A stretch of 64,000 nucleotides of DNA from Marsupella aquatica. Its lineage: Eukaryota; Marchantiophyta. The notes beneath the pieces are model-generated. The model was not told the origin of the DNA, did not search any database, and was given only the letters and a program-made list of their open reading frames with translations. This document shows, one piece after another, positions 1-11,058 of this stretch. Position 1 is the first letter of the stretch; each line of letters begins with the position of its first letter. The stretch covers positions 1,922,001 to 1,986,000 of the forward strand of contig OZ316899.1 in the NCBI GenBank assembly GCA_973895155.1, in the 5' to 3' direction. Position numbers and translations under genes: made by a program.

Positions 1-830
1 TCTGACCAAGAAGCCCCTTGAGCTTTGGCTAAAGCCATATCAGACTTAAATTGATTTGAGTAAGACTTGATTTTGTCCACACACAAAATGTAGATGAGAG
101 CATCCTGTGGCATTTTATGTGTAAACCAAGACCCCTTTCTCGTCTTCTTTCGGATCGCCTCAAACTTTGCCATGTTCGCGCTGTCGATGAGTGACTTATA
201 GTGATCAAGATCACGCGACAGAATTCGGGAAATTTTGTCCGCGTCAAGAATCTAGGAAGGCTCGACGACTGCTTGTCCAAGCCTGGATGCAATGAAAAGG
301 AATTAGTAGCGCCGGGCGCTAGCAAAAATTGGGGAATGAACACTTTCGCAAAGCATGTTTGGTCCAAAATGAATGACAGGGGTAACAACAGTTAACGAAT
401 AGAACTTACTGGTTCATGGTGTGCATTGCCGCCTCGAGCTCAACTAGCAAACCTCTATCACCATTGAAAATGACGCAAATCACACGAGGATGATACTTCA
501 AGTTGTCCGGATTCTCCCTCGTGACGATTGACCACGAGTACAATCGATGATTTCCGTCAAACACACAAAACATTTTATCTTTTAGAATATGGAATGTTGG
601 GTCCGCATCACACTCTTCCTCAAACTTGTCGTTCTCTGCGACCCAGATTGGATCCCAAGAGTCCCGGATCTCGCTGGTGCATATCTGAGAAACGCCATCG
701 GCATTCGCAGGCTGAACGTAGAAAGGCATCCCAATGCGCGAGTTGTACCCGGTGACACGGAATGATTCTTTCAACTTCTCGATCGATGCACTTTCTTTGT
801 GTAAGGTTTGAACAACCTCCATGGGGAGCA
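1..830 (-). pseudogene. ParB-like (DGNHR) gene, copy A, 3' portion
   Basis: Downstream half of a minus-strand gene split by element E1. The first block (830-410) ends in a conserved segment containing FDGNHRLYSW followed by PRVICVIF and an AMHTMNQ helix. This layout recalls the ParB/sulfiredoxin fold (DGxHRxxA motif), a family that binds DNA or hydrolyses nucleotides. A GTAAGT donor at 409 and a CAG acceptor at 283 bound a 127-nt intron. The next exon (282-1) is collinear with 35874-36110 of copy B (shared core ILDAD, DL.HYK, AKFE). A TAG at 254-252 replaces the Trp codon of copy B, so this copy is probably dead. The C-terminal part lies beyond the left edge. The ParB assignment is inference from motif shape; the homology to copy B is seen directly. 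Confidence 0.6.
307..321. repeat. 15-bp palindrome TAGCGCCGGGCGCTA
   Basis: Perfect 7+1+7 palindrome inside the copy A intron (283-409), ending 24 nt before the splice acceptor. One of 19 copies of a dispersed family in this window. Confidence 0.9.
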
Positions 831-835
831 ATCTA

Positions 836-2933
836 TGTAAGTCGTGGGTATTTCCAAAATCATGAAGAAACTGAAAATTTTTAAATTTTTTAGGGGGTTT
901 AACCTCTAATTGTTGATAACAGAACGGAGATAGCATTCTGTCTACAAGTTACAATCCCCAAGTTTAAAGTAAGTTTACGAGTAAACTCCAGTTACGAGTT
1001 ACGAGTTAGTAGTTACGAGTTACGGGGTTGCGACAGTATACTAGTTATGAGTATACTAGTTACGACTTACTAGTTAGGGCTTTACGAGTTGTGCCTTACG
1101 AGTTGGTGACCGATGATCGCGACGTCTTACGGCTACTTCCAACGGGACTTAGCAACGGGATGGCGAACGCGAATTGAAGAAAAGGCAAATTAGACTTCGG
1201 GTGCTCACTCCTAACTTAATTCCTGCCACCTCTGTTGATTCTACCAGCTTCCCCACTCCTTAGTGCACTCAACATAATGGATGAGAGCTATGGCAAACCT
1301 CGGCATTGATGAACAGTACCGAGTTGACACTCTGGCAATTCCTAAGAGCATAGTCGCCCGAATTCCACCAGCGCCCGATAGCTATGCAAATTTACGGACT
1401 TCCTTACAGCAGCTAGGTTTGCAGCATCTACTTGTCGTTCCTTGGGAAGTAGAGCTCGACACATATTTGCAGGATTTTGTAAAGGGGTCAGTGCTTGCTC
1501 CTGAATTTCGACGGACTATTCGAGCTCGACCCAGCTTATGGACTGTGGAACAAATTGCTTATGCCTTCCGCTGCCCTTCAGAAGGAGAAGGATTGTATTC
1601 GAAGAAGAAAGATTTATCTACACCTTACTTCTCTGGGACTCGCAATCTCACCAATGGCTGGAATTTAACACAGTGTATTTATCCAGATTTGAGAGTGCTT
1701 CTGGAATTTCTAGTACCCATTTTACACCCGAAGAAGTTAGTTTTTAGAGTAGTGCATCTTATCTGATTTTTAGAAATGCATTCTAGAGCTTTGGAAGTTG
1801 TCATACTTCTTTAGTGTATAGTCTGTACCTAGGAAAACCACCCGACAAAATCTCAGAGTTTTCTGACTTATAGTTAGGAAGTTAAAAATAGTTGAATTCA
1901 TCAAGTCTTTACTTTACCGCGATTACGAGTTACGACTTAGCTTTTACTAGTTACTAGTTTCCGATTACGAGTTCCGATAGACAGCCGATTACGAGTTAAT
2001 AGTTACTAGTTACGAGTTCATACTTAGCCATTTTTCCGGCTTTTCACTTACTGAATCGCCATTTTAAAATTTTGAGGGGTATGAAGAGGCATGTCTCTTC
2101 GACCCTGTGACCTCTTACTCTGTAGATTTTTACTATAAGACCCCTCCACCACTAGTGTAGATTATGGTAAAGTTAAGCAATTTTTGCCTTTCCTTGGTGT
2201 TCTGCCAGTTGATCATGAATGTTAAGAGTTCGAGATCAAGCTTGACACCAGGAGAAGACTTTCCTCCTTCTTGTGGTTTAATCCTTTGAATAAATCATGG
2301 GAAGTAAAATTCCAGTTGTGTAAATCTTATGAGATCTGATGACAGATTCCTCTTTGGTGACTCATTACAATCTCCTGGGTTCTTCGAGTTAACTCACTGA
2401 GTTTAAGTCTTATTTGAAATTGATGGATTTTCTTTCATGTTACTTAGTACCATCTAAATGTTGAAGTAGCTACCTTTTAGATCTTATCTGAGTACCACTT
2501 AGAAAGAAAGGATAAGACATGTTGACGGCATTTTAAAAGGTACTCTAGTAAGCAATTTAGATCTGAAAAGCAATATGGATTTGTATCCTTAAGTCTTTTC
2601 ATTTTGACTTATGTCTAAGGAGTAACCTTGGTCTATTCCAGACTCCCTTAGCATACTTTGAGGTATTTTCCTTGTGTTTTGTTAATCATTCCCTTTTCAT
2701 TAATTTATTGTTACATGATGCTGAGTTGTCATTAAAAACCACTCACCGCTGTGGAGCGATCTTCAAAATACCTTAGTAAAGTAATCAATCCTGATTACTA
2801 TGTGTTAAAGAGAGTTCTTAAACTCTCATTTGTGTTTTTATGTATCAAATCAACCCCATCTTGTTCTTTACGGGAACGAATACCGAGTTTGAAGACCTAT
2901 AAATGTGTTTTTAGTTCTTCATAGCAAACTACA
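836..2933 (+). repeat. E1 5' LTR (internally deleted)
   Basis: Matches 11059-11959 and then 23537-24732 of the 3' LTR. About 2 kb present in the 3' copy is missing at 1736/1737, where the junction carries the short repeat GAAGAAG found at both ends of the missing segment. The LTR contains arrays of the 8-bp motif TTACGAGT and variants (about 985-1105 and 1918-2015). A TATAAAT lies at 2898-2904, only about 30 bp before the LTR end; its role as promoter is uncertain. The 1780-2933 stretch has no gene. Confidence 0.9.
1281..1766 (+). pseudogene. LTR-encoded ORF, truncated copy in 5' LTR
   Basis: The first about 150 codons are the same as in the ORF at 11504-12313, then run out of homology at the LTR deletion (1736). 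It is a truncated duplicate of the intact 3' LTR version and has no independent function that I can see. Confidence 0.75.
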
Positions 2934-2942
2934 TGAGATTTT

Positions 2943-2960
2943 TGGCGCCGCTGCCGGGGA
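2943..2960 (+). other. E1 primer-binding site (tRNA-Asp type)
   Basis: TGGCGCCGCTGCCGGGGA begins 10 bp after the LTR end. It matches the plant tRNA-Asp 3' end complement with one mismatch, from memory of that tRNA. Confidence 0.85.
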
Positions 2961-3025
2961 ACAAATCAAGGTTGATATGAAGTACAGGCAGGGAATGCCA
3001 AATGAAGGATTGAATTTGTAAGGTT

Positions 3026-4123
3026 TTGGAACAAAACACATTGATAATTGTTATCATGGACCCCACTGGAGAATGGGCCATTCCAAGGCTAGAGATTCGA
3101 CCTTACACGGTGGAAAATGCACCAGTTGTATTTAGGGAAAGAGTTGAAGAAGAAAACCTCTCCATAATCCTGGAAAGAAGGAAGAAGGCTAAGGCCAAGA
3201 GAGAAAGATTAAGTGGTGCTTAGAAGAGGAAGAGGGGGTATTCTCAAGTTATGGTAAGGAAAAGCCGACCTCAAAAGAAAGAAAGAGCTCAGATTAAATT
3301 GAGGGAAAGACAAACTTATGTTGTCAAAAGTACTTGTCAAGGAGGAAGAGCAAAAATTTTAAAGAGGACAGAGGGAAGTTATTATTGGAGTTTAGGCCTG
3401 TTTGAGGTAAACTCATTTGATACAAATGTATTCCTTAATAGCCTCCTGATTTTTAAGAGTTGTGAAAATGGGAAATTACATCTGGAGGAAGGAACCTGGG
3501 ATGAATATTTTGACCAAGTTACCATTCCAGAAATATTAAGTCACACCTGTATAGAGGAGGAAGTTTTGGAGGGTAAAATTGAGCAAGAATTGGATAAGGC
3601 ACTGGAGATTTTGAAGAACAATCCTAGATGGAGGGAAAATCTAGACCAAGCTCTTAATGAGTTTTATCAAAATTCAAATGTCTTATTGGATTTGGAGAAA
3701 CCGGTAATGACCCCTAATAGAAGAGCATTAATAGGGTCACTAAAGTGGCTTAATAAAGAAGGATGGATCCTTGTTAAAAGAAGGCACAGTTCATTTAGAG
3801 AATCTTCATTTAAATGGATTAAGGATCTACCCTCCTCCTGCAAAGTGGTGAATTTGGTGGTGTTGAAGAGAAAAGGTTTGGAAGGATTCAAGCTCCAACC
3901 TATACCGGAGGAATTTGACCTTGATTTTCTGTTAAGGAAGCATAAGCAAGAATATTTATTTTTGACCAAGGAAGAGGAAGGGGGAATTGAAAATAAATTA
4001 AATATGTTACAACTACTTGAATTCCCTTGGACTGATCATATTGACAGCATTGAGAATGCAGTGAATAATTATGAACCAATGGTTCAATTAAGGATGATAG
4101 AGGAATATTTGATAGATTTTTAA
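3026..4123 (+). pseudogene. E1 pre-gag ORF of unknown function
   Basis: One reading frame of about 365 codons between PBS and gag, interrupted by a single in-frame TAG at 3221-3223. The N-terminal part (to 3220) ends in a Lys/Arg-rich stretch. The remainder (from 3251) starts with a basic segment and continues as a charged protein with no motif I recognise. Extra ORFs ahead of gag are known in some plant gypsy elements such as Ogre/Tat, but I cannot show homology. It is not gag, because the capsid and zinc knuckles lie downstream at 4869-8123. Confidence 0.5.
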
Positions 4124-4154
4124 CACTAAGTAATTATAGATGAAGTAACTCCAA

Positions 4155-4406
4155 ATGCCACCTATCAGATCATTAGGGTCCCTTAGAGTGAGAAATTTAC
4201 ATAATAGGTATGTACAAACTTGGGTGTTATCTCTAAGAGGGAGAAGAGGGATGCATTGGCTATCTATTACTTGGTGGGAAGGAGTAAATCTACATTTGGT
4301 TATTTTAAGGCTAAATGGAAGAATTACCAGGGAGGAATATGTAGTGATTTCTATACAAGACTTAGCTAGAACATTGATGCAAAGACAAAATAGGGGACTC
4401 AGATAA
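4155..4406 (+). CDS. small hypothetical ORF in E1 leader
   Basis: 83 codons following the pre-gag ORF, in another frame. It is basic and has no recognisable domain. It may be the tail of the pre-gag protein after a frameshift, or chance. Confidence 0.2.
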   Translation: MPPIRSLGSLRVRNLHNRYVQTWVLSLRGRRGMHWLSITWWEGVNLHLVILRLNGRITREEYVVISIQDLARTLMQRQNRGLR

Positions 4407-4504
4407 AGTAAGGTTAGCCAAGCATTGAGAAATCAAAAGTGGACGGGGTACTTTGCTATTAAGGAATCACCGAGATACAAGGGGATAAGGCATTGCGGGT
4501 TAAC

Positions 4505-4625
4505 CCTTACGAGTTACGAGTAAGCGTCGTGACGATTACTACTTTACGAGTTACAGTCGACTCTACGAGTTTACGAGTATAGGAGTTCATGCGCTTACGG
4601 GTATATGTGTTGACGAGTATACGGG
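4505..4625 (+). repeat. TTACGAGT motif cluster ahead of gag
   Basis: Irregular array of TTACGAGT, TACGAGTA and ACGAGTTT words, the same vocabulary as the two arrays in the E1 LTR (about 985-1105 and 1918-2015, with copies at about 11208-11330 and 23718-23820). Function unknown. Confidence 0.6.
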
Positions 4626-4868
4626 ACACAAAGAAGAGTCGCACCCCGTCAACAATTCTATGAAACAACGCGACCATTGCGGACGCCGGATGCAGAGAGG
4701 TGTCAACCGAAGGGGCATACGGGCCATGGATCGAGCAAACCTGGAAGGGCATGGAGTAGAGACACGACAAAATGATGTGAACATTGAAGTTGTCTCTTGA
4801 GAAGGAGGACCTTCAAGCAATCACACCCGCCAACTCTCTTCCAAAGAGAATGCCTTTCAGAATGAGGA

Positions 4869-7800
4869 ATGACTGACAAAGGGAAGCGCAATTGGAAGTC
4901 ACGACGCGAAGAAAAATCAGCATCAGAATCATCGCAAGAGTTGCTTAAGCCTCAAGAATTACTCCAAGATTTCCAATCACCCGATTTTCCATCACCTGGG
5001 AGTGTAGCGGAAAGAGTTACGCTCATCCAACAAAGTGCATCAGAAGGAACTGTGAATAAACCTGCAACCAGTCGACCAGTGGTGTATAAATTACGTTCGA
5101 GAGATGTGCAATATGTACCGGTAAAAGCAAAGAAGAAGGGAGAAGATATTGTCAAATCATTGAGTAGATCAAGAAGTCTGGGTGAATATGAAGGCACACC
5201 CTCATTTCAAACCATTGGTATTAATGATTCCGGAACTTCACGACATGGAAGTGTAATCAAAGGGGAAACCCAACGAACTAACTCTCTGACTTTGGATTAT
5301 GATTCCCTTACTCCTTTGCAGACTAACTCTGGTGAAGCATTCGGATTAGAAGAACTACCCCCTCTCACAACCAAACTTTATTCCAAGCTGATTGGGTTAG
5401 GAAATTTCAGTGGCAATACCAGTGCTGCAAGTTCAACCAGCACTACTATTTCACTAATTTCTCATTTACCTCTGACATCCCAAGGGTCAATTCTGAGCAC
5501 AGGATCCCAACAGACTGGTGGATCGGCCAGGGTTAACCCAGTACCTACTCCAATAAGAAGAATTCAAATGGCCAGGAATAATATTCGCTATGACACCTTC
5601 AAAGGGACATCTAAAGAAGATGGTGAGACATTTTTAAAGGAATTTGAAGCTGCGGCTACCTCCAATGGACAAACTGAAGACGCTGAGAAGGCCACCATTT
5701 TTGGAGGATTATTAAAGAAAAATGCCCAGAAATGGTATGACAGATTTCCAGATAAAAATGATTGGGGGAAAACTAAAACAGCCTTTCTAGACAAATATAA
5801 AGAGGATGGAGTTGAAGCAAGGGCCTTTGCAAGGATTTCTCACCTAACTATGAAGAAACATGGTTCAGTGAGGAAATATGCAGACAAGTTACTTGATCTG
5901 GTGGATAAGTATAATCCTAACACGGCAAAATCTACCACACGAGATTGGTTTATCAATGGATTACCATCCCGTATTGCAAGGTACGTAAGAAGGGAAGGTG
6001 GTACCACTTTTGAGGAGGCACAAGAAGCCGCCCAAAAATATGTAGACTCAGAGGTTTCAGAGAAGAAACGAGTAAAGAAGGATCTAAAGAAAAATAAAAG
6101 GAAAGATAAAAAGAAAAAGAAAAAGAAGTCTAAGTCCTCCTCAAGCTCTGAAACTGATGGAAGTGACACCACCAGTACTGAAGAAACGAGTAGTGACTCG
6201 AGTTCTAGTAGCAGTACCAGTTCTGATTCAAGTTCTGAGGAGGTGGATGCTGCTAAGAAGAAAAGAATGCATAAAAGTACAGTCCCTCAAAAAGCTAAAA
6301 ATCTGGATAAAATGATGGATTCCTTAACTAGTAAATTAACTAAGCTCTCTGTTAATGCTGCTGTGCTTAAACCACCTCGGAAAATTCCTCCCACTATTCG
6401 AAATAATGTTTGGTGTACCCGTTGTAATAACCAAGGGCATTATCATCATGAGTGCCCCACTTTACAGCGTGCTGTAAATTTTGGAGAGGAAGCAGAAATC
6501 ATGGATTATGGAGATATATATGCAGTTCAAGCACCATTTGCGGGACAATATTTTCCACCCCCTACAGCTCCTACCACTTGGGCTCAACCAAAAGCACCCA
6601 GACCGTCTTCTTTTAATCGGCCAACACCACGACCACCAATGGGACCACCCGGAGGATATCCGCCCAGAGGGGTACCAAGAGAACGAGGTACTTGCTACAA
6701 TTGTGGCCAATTAGGACATTACTCACCAGACTGTCCGTATCCAAAGAGAGAAGTGGGATATACTCCCATTTGCGGAAATTGTGGAAAGGAAGGTCACCTC
6801 CCTGTGGAATGCCCGAACCCACCTAAGCCTAAGATGATGGTGAGATTTGCTAAGGAACCTGTGAAGGAAGCTCCCCGACCAGAGGAAGTCAGGATGATAT
6901 ACAGTCAAGAAGATACCGACCAGTGTGGACGTGTAACTATTGAAACAAGTGCAGAGGAAGAAACAGAAGTGCATAATATCTACACCCAACCATTGTCAGG
7001 AACCATTGTAGATATCGACTTAGAACACTTGGTGCAAGAAAATGTCATTGGGATGCCTAATAAACGAATTCAGGAAAGAGACCAAATTCTGGAAACTTAT
7101 GCTACCACAAGGTCTAAGTCTCATCAAGGGAAGAAGCATAAGGATGAGGACCCCAAGAGTAAGAAATCATCCAAGAGGAAGGGCAAGTCAAGAATTCCAG
7201 CGGAAGAAGGTATTCCTAAGGAGGATGACCCAGCTTACGACAGGTATGATCCAAAATATTTTCAACCAGACATATCAGAAGAAATTAAGGCTCAGTTACA
7301 CGAGTTAATTGAGGAAATACCCGTTGCAGTGGAAAAGGAAGCTAATCTTAAAGAAGGAAAGAACTCTGACCAAACAGTTAATGCACCAATAACCACTAAG
7401 CCAGAAGGTTACAATATTGTAGAAGTAGTGAAGAATCAACCGGCAAATATTACAGTTGGGGAATTACTGCAAGACAACCCTACCTATAAAAAGCAATTAA
7501 GAACCTTGCTCACCGGCAAAAGGAGGAAAAGAAAGTTACCTTCAGTCGAGGCTATGCGAATTGAATGGGATGATAAGGGACCACCAGAGATAGAAGTTCA
7601 AATCCTGGGTTGTGTATTATCAGACGTACCAGTTGACGGTGGATCAAGTGTAAATATTATGACAGAAAAGACCGCTTTCAATCTTGGATTGACTACATTT
7701 GAAAAGACCTTACAAATCCTAAGAATGGCTGACCAGGCAAGAGTTGTACTAGTAGGGAAACTTATTGGTGTTGCTACTGTTATTGGAGGTCTAACATTTC

Positions 7801-8123
7801 TTTTAGATTTTGTGGTCCTTCGACCGGAAGTATCTTCTACTTTTCCTTTACTCTTAGGAAGACCCTGGTTGTATAAAGCCAAAGTCAAGGTTGATTGGGA
7901 ACATCGTCGGATGTCCTTTGGAAAACCAAGAGTCACTATAAGTTGGACAGATGAACCTCATTTGGGAGAAACTCAATCTGACGATGGCTATACTTCTGAT
8001 TTTTCAGACTCTACTTTTATTATTAGAGCTCGTGATTTTAATTCCTTAGAAGTAGGTTATTTGGATATTTTTGAGACAGAAGAGGACCCAGTCAAAGAGG
8101 AAGATACTAATAACACTTCCTGA
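4869..8123 (+). CDS. E1 gag-protease polyprotein
   Basis: 1084 residues. A retrotransposon capsid-like region spans roughly residues 235-395 (core WYDRFPD, then ARISHLTMKKHGSVRKYA). Next come a Lys-rich tract and a Ser/Thr-rich tract (about 395-470). Three CCHC zinc knuckles follow near 515 (CTRCNNQGHYHHEC), 607 (CYNCGQLGHYSPDC) and 634 (CGNCGKEGHLPVEC). The aspartic protease core VPVDGGSSVNIM lies near 920, with the later ILLGRPWL-like strand. These proteins package element RNA and cleave the polyprotein. The frame ends at TGA 8121-8123, but the pol frame continues in phase directly after it, so the ancestor was one gag-pol ORF or used readthrough. The stop is one C-to-T change from CGA. Confidence 0.9.
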   Translation: MTDKGKRNWKSRREEKSASESSQELLKPQELLQDFQSPDFPSPGSVAERVTLIQQSASEGTVNKPATSRPVVYKLRSRDVQYVPVKAKKKGEDIVKSLSRSRSLGEYEGTPSFQTIGINDSGTSRHGSVIKGETQRTNSLTLDYDSLTPLQTNSGEAFGLEELPPLTTKLYSKLIGLGNFSGNTSAASSTSTTISLISHLPLTSQGSILSTGSQQTGGSARVNPVPTPIRRIQMARNNIRYDTFKGTSKEDGETFLKEFEAAATSNGQTEDAEKATIFGGLLKKNAQKWYDRFPDKNDWGKTKTAFLDKYKEDGVEARAFARISHLTMKKHGSVRKYADKLLDLVDKYNPNTAKSTTRDWFINGLPSRIARYVRREGGTTFEEAQEAAQKYVDSEVSEKKRVKKDLKKNKRKDKKKKKKKSKSSSSSETDGSDTTSTEETSSDSSSSSSTSSDSSSEEVDAAKKKRMHKSTVPQKAKNLDKMMDSLTSKLTKLSVNAAVLKPPRKIPPTIRNNVWCTRCNNQGHYHHECPTLQRAVNFGEEAEIMDYGDIYAVQAPFAGQYFPPPTAPTTWAQPKAPRPSSFNRPTPRPPMGPPGGYPPRGVPRERGTCYNCGQLGHYSPDCPYPKREVGYTPICGNCGKEGHLPVECPNPPKPKMMVRFAKEPVKEAPRPEEVRMIYSQEDTDQCGRVTIETSAEEETEVHNIYTQPLSGTIVDIDLEHLVQENVIGMPNKRIQERDQILETYATTRSKSHQGKKHKDEDPKSKKSSKRKGKSRIPAEEGIPKEDDPAYDRYDPKYFQPDISEEIKAQLHELIEEIPVAVEKEANLKEGKNSDQTVNAPITTKPEGYNIVEVVKNQPANITVGELLQDNPTYKKQLRTLLTGKRRKRKLPSVEAMRIEWDDKGPPEIEVQILGCVLSDVPVDGGSSVNIMTEKTAFNLGLTTFEKTLQILRMADQARVVLVGKLIGVATVIGGLTFLLDFVVLRPEVSSTFPLLLGRPWLYKAKVKVDWEHRRMSFGKPRVTISWTDEPHLGETQSDDGYTSDFSDSTFIIRARDFNSLEVGYLDIFETEEDPVKEEDTNNTS

Positions 8124-11029
8124 CGCGAGGCCATTGAAGGGGAATCTATCAGAGAAGATGACCCTGAAAATGACAAATAGCCACCCAGGGAGGCTGAATT
8201 TTCAGACAACACCGACGGTATTGTAGATCCTCGAAAATGTCAAAAGATTGAAATAGAGCTAGGGAAGTTTCTAAACATTAGTAACCATATTACAGGTGAG
8301 TTAAGAGAGAAGTATGTTGACCTGTTGACTCAATACAAGGATGTTTTTGCGTGGAGTCACAAGGATCTTAAAGGAATACCACCCCATCTGGGTGAACACC
8401 GAATTGACTTGATAGAAGGAGCTGTACCAGTAAGACAGAGGCAATACCGCCTAAATCCTAAATACTCTATGTTGGTTAAAGAAGAGCTGGACAAATTAAC
8501 AGAAGCGGGATTTATTTATCCTGTGCTTAGTAGTGATTGGGTCTCACCTATCGTCATTGTTCCTAAGAAACCTGGACCGGATGGGAAGCCTAAGATAAGG
8601 GTGTGTCAAGATTTTTGGAAACTTAATGCAGCCACCAGAAAAGATCATTACCCTCTACCTTTTATAGATTTAGTCCTTGATTTAGTTGCTTCTCATGAAT
8701 TATATAGTTTCTTGGATGGATACTCTGGCTATAACCAGGTGTCAATCAGAGAGGAAGATCGTGACAAGACTACCTTTACCACGGATTGGGGTACCTATGC
8801 TTTTCGTGTTATGCCCTTTGGTCTGTGCAATGCCCCTGGTACATTTCAACAAATCATGATGATCATCTTTCAGGATTTCCTCAGAATTTTTTTAGAGATT
8901 TTCATTGATGACTTTTGTGTATATGGAGCGGCCTTGAGACACCTTAACCATTTGCAACTGACGTTTCAAAGATGCCGGGAGTCGCAATTATGCTTACATC
9001 CTGAGAAATGTTTCATCGGTATGAAGGAAGGTATTCTGCTAGGACATGTTATCTCACAAAGAGGAATCGAAGTGGATGCGGAGAAAGTTCGGATTATTCT
9101 GGCATTACACCCCCCTGGAAATTTGAAGGAGTTGCGAGGCTTCCTAGGCTATGTGGGGTATTATAGACGATTTATCCGGAAGTATGCTGACCTTGCCATG
9201 CCCTTAACTCAGCTCCTCAAGAAGGACACGGAATATGTGTGGACTGCAAACAGGCAAACAGCCTTTGAGGTTTTAAAAAACAAACTAACTGTTGCGCCCA
9301 TTCTACAACCGCCGGATTGGCAGAAACCTTTTCATGTATATATTGATGCTTCAGCTTTTTGTGTGGGAGCTGCCTTAAGTCAACTGGATGATGAGAAGAA
9401 AGATCACCCTATATATTACGCCAGTAGGCAAATGAATAATGCTGAAAAAAATTATACGGTCACAGAGAGGGAGGCCTTAGCAGTCATTTTCTCTTGTAAA
9501 AAGTTCCGGCACTATCTTTTGGGTTATAAAACCATTTTCCACACGGATCATTCTTCTTTGAAATACCTAGTGAATCAGGCAGATTTAAGTGGGCGCATTG
9601 CTAGGTGGGTCCTTCTTTTACAAGAATATGATTATGAGGTACAGGTTCGAGCCGAGAAACACCATGAGAATGCAGACTTCCTATCCCGACTTCCTGGAGA
9701 TCCTAGTGTTGAACCTTTGTCTGATCAATTTCCGGACGAGCAGCTATGGCATTTGGAGGGAGAAGACTCAAGGTACTTTGACATTGTTCAGATGCTCACT
9801 CATGGACTTTATCCACCAGGCTTGAATGCAGAAGAAAAAGCTGTTTTCCTATACAAAGTCGGACCGTATACTATTGTGAGGGGTGTTTTATTTAAATTAT
9901 TGCCAAATCAGAGACTTCACCGTTGCTTGGAAGCTCAAGAAGTTCCAAAGGTCATCTCAGCCTTACACACTGAAGCTTCCGGTGGACACTATGCCGTTAA
10001 TACAACGGTTAAGAAAATTAAGGATGCTGGATTTTGGTGGCCAAGGACACTTATAACTACATTCAAAGCTGTGACCCTTGTCAACGAATAGGGAAGCCTA
10101 CTGCAACATCAAAATGGCCTCTAACTCCCATTTTGCCTCTATCTCCGTTTGAAAAATGGGGAATAGACTTTATTGGCCCCATTTCCCCTGCTGCTAGACG
10201 AAGTAGAAGCAGATATATCATTCTTGCTACAGACTACCTCACCAAATGGGTGGAGGCTAAGCATACTAGGAAGAATGACGCTGCCACAGCCGCCAATTTC
10301 TTATTTGAAAACATTATTACCAGGTATGGCTGCCCCTTGGAATTGGTAAGTGATCGAGGCCTGCACTTCCTTAATGAGACAATTGAGTTCATTACGGAGA
10401 AATATTTGATTAAGCATCGAAAGACCACCCCTTATAACCCCCGAGCTAACGGATTGACTGAAAGAGCTAATGGGTTAATGGGAAAAATATTGAATAAAAT
10501 GGTGGAAGCACATAAAACGGATTGGGACATCAAACTCCACTCTGCTTTATGGGCTTACAGAACCGCAGAAAAGATTACTACCTTGTGAACCCCGTTCTAC
10601 TTAACTTTTGGTATGCATAGTGTTACCCCCATTGAATTTGAACTACCTACTGAACGGATTCTGATCTCTGAGAGGGTTCCTGAACTTGATAGTTTCCACA
10701 CTAGGTTGGAAATTCTGGATGAATTAGAAGAACATAGACTTCTAGCTTTACAGCATACCATTCAACAGCAGGATAAACGGAAGATGTCCTATGATAAGAA
10801 GTTAAAAATACCGACACTACAGCCAGGAGATTTGGCTCTTGTGTATGACTCTAGGTATATGTTTTTCCCTGGGAAGCTGCACACTCATTGGATCGGCCCT
10901 TACAAAGTTGTTACTATATGGCCAAATGGATCCTTATCTTTGGAAACCTTGGATGGAGAACCCCTAGCAACACGCATTAATGGTTCCAGGGTGAAGAAAT
11001 ATTATTTACCGCATTCTGAAGGCTTGTGA
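8124..11029 (+). pseudogene. E1 pol: RT, RNase H, integrase (broken)
   Basis: Continues the gag frame. An in-frame TAG lies near 8178. RT occupies about 8325-9000, with the catalytic motif as FIDD instead of the usual YxDD. RNase H follows (core YIDASAFCVG, then TEREALAVI and HTDHSSLKYL). Integrase has the HHCC finger (GGHYA ... CDPCQR) and the DDE triad (GIDFIGP, SDRGLHF, ERANG). A frameshift near 10042 separates RT-RH from integrase, and a TGA at 10586-10588 cuts the integrase before its C-terminal domain. At least three lesions make self-mobilisation unlikely. Confidence 0.9.
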
Positions 11030-11039
11030 GGGCACGGCG

Positions 11040-11058
11040 CCGTTTGAGGAGAGGGCTA
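11040..11058 (+). other. E1 polypurine tract
   Basis: A purine-rich run (TTTGAGGAGAGGGCTA) lies directly before the 3' LTR start TGTAAG. E3 has an equivalent tract also ending in GCTA. Confidence 0.7.

Noticed and set aside
2898-2904. TATAAAT as the E1 promoter
   Set aside because: It would place the start at the very end of the LTR, leaving almost no R/U5; not reported as a feature.
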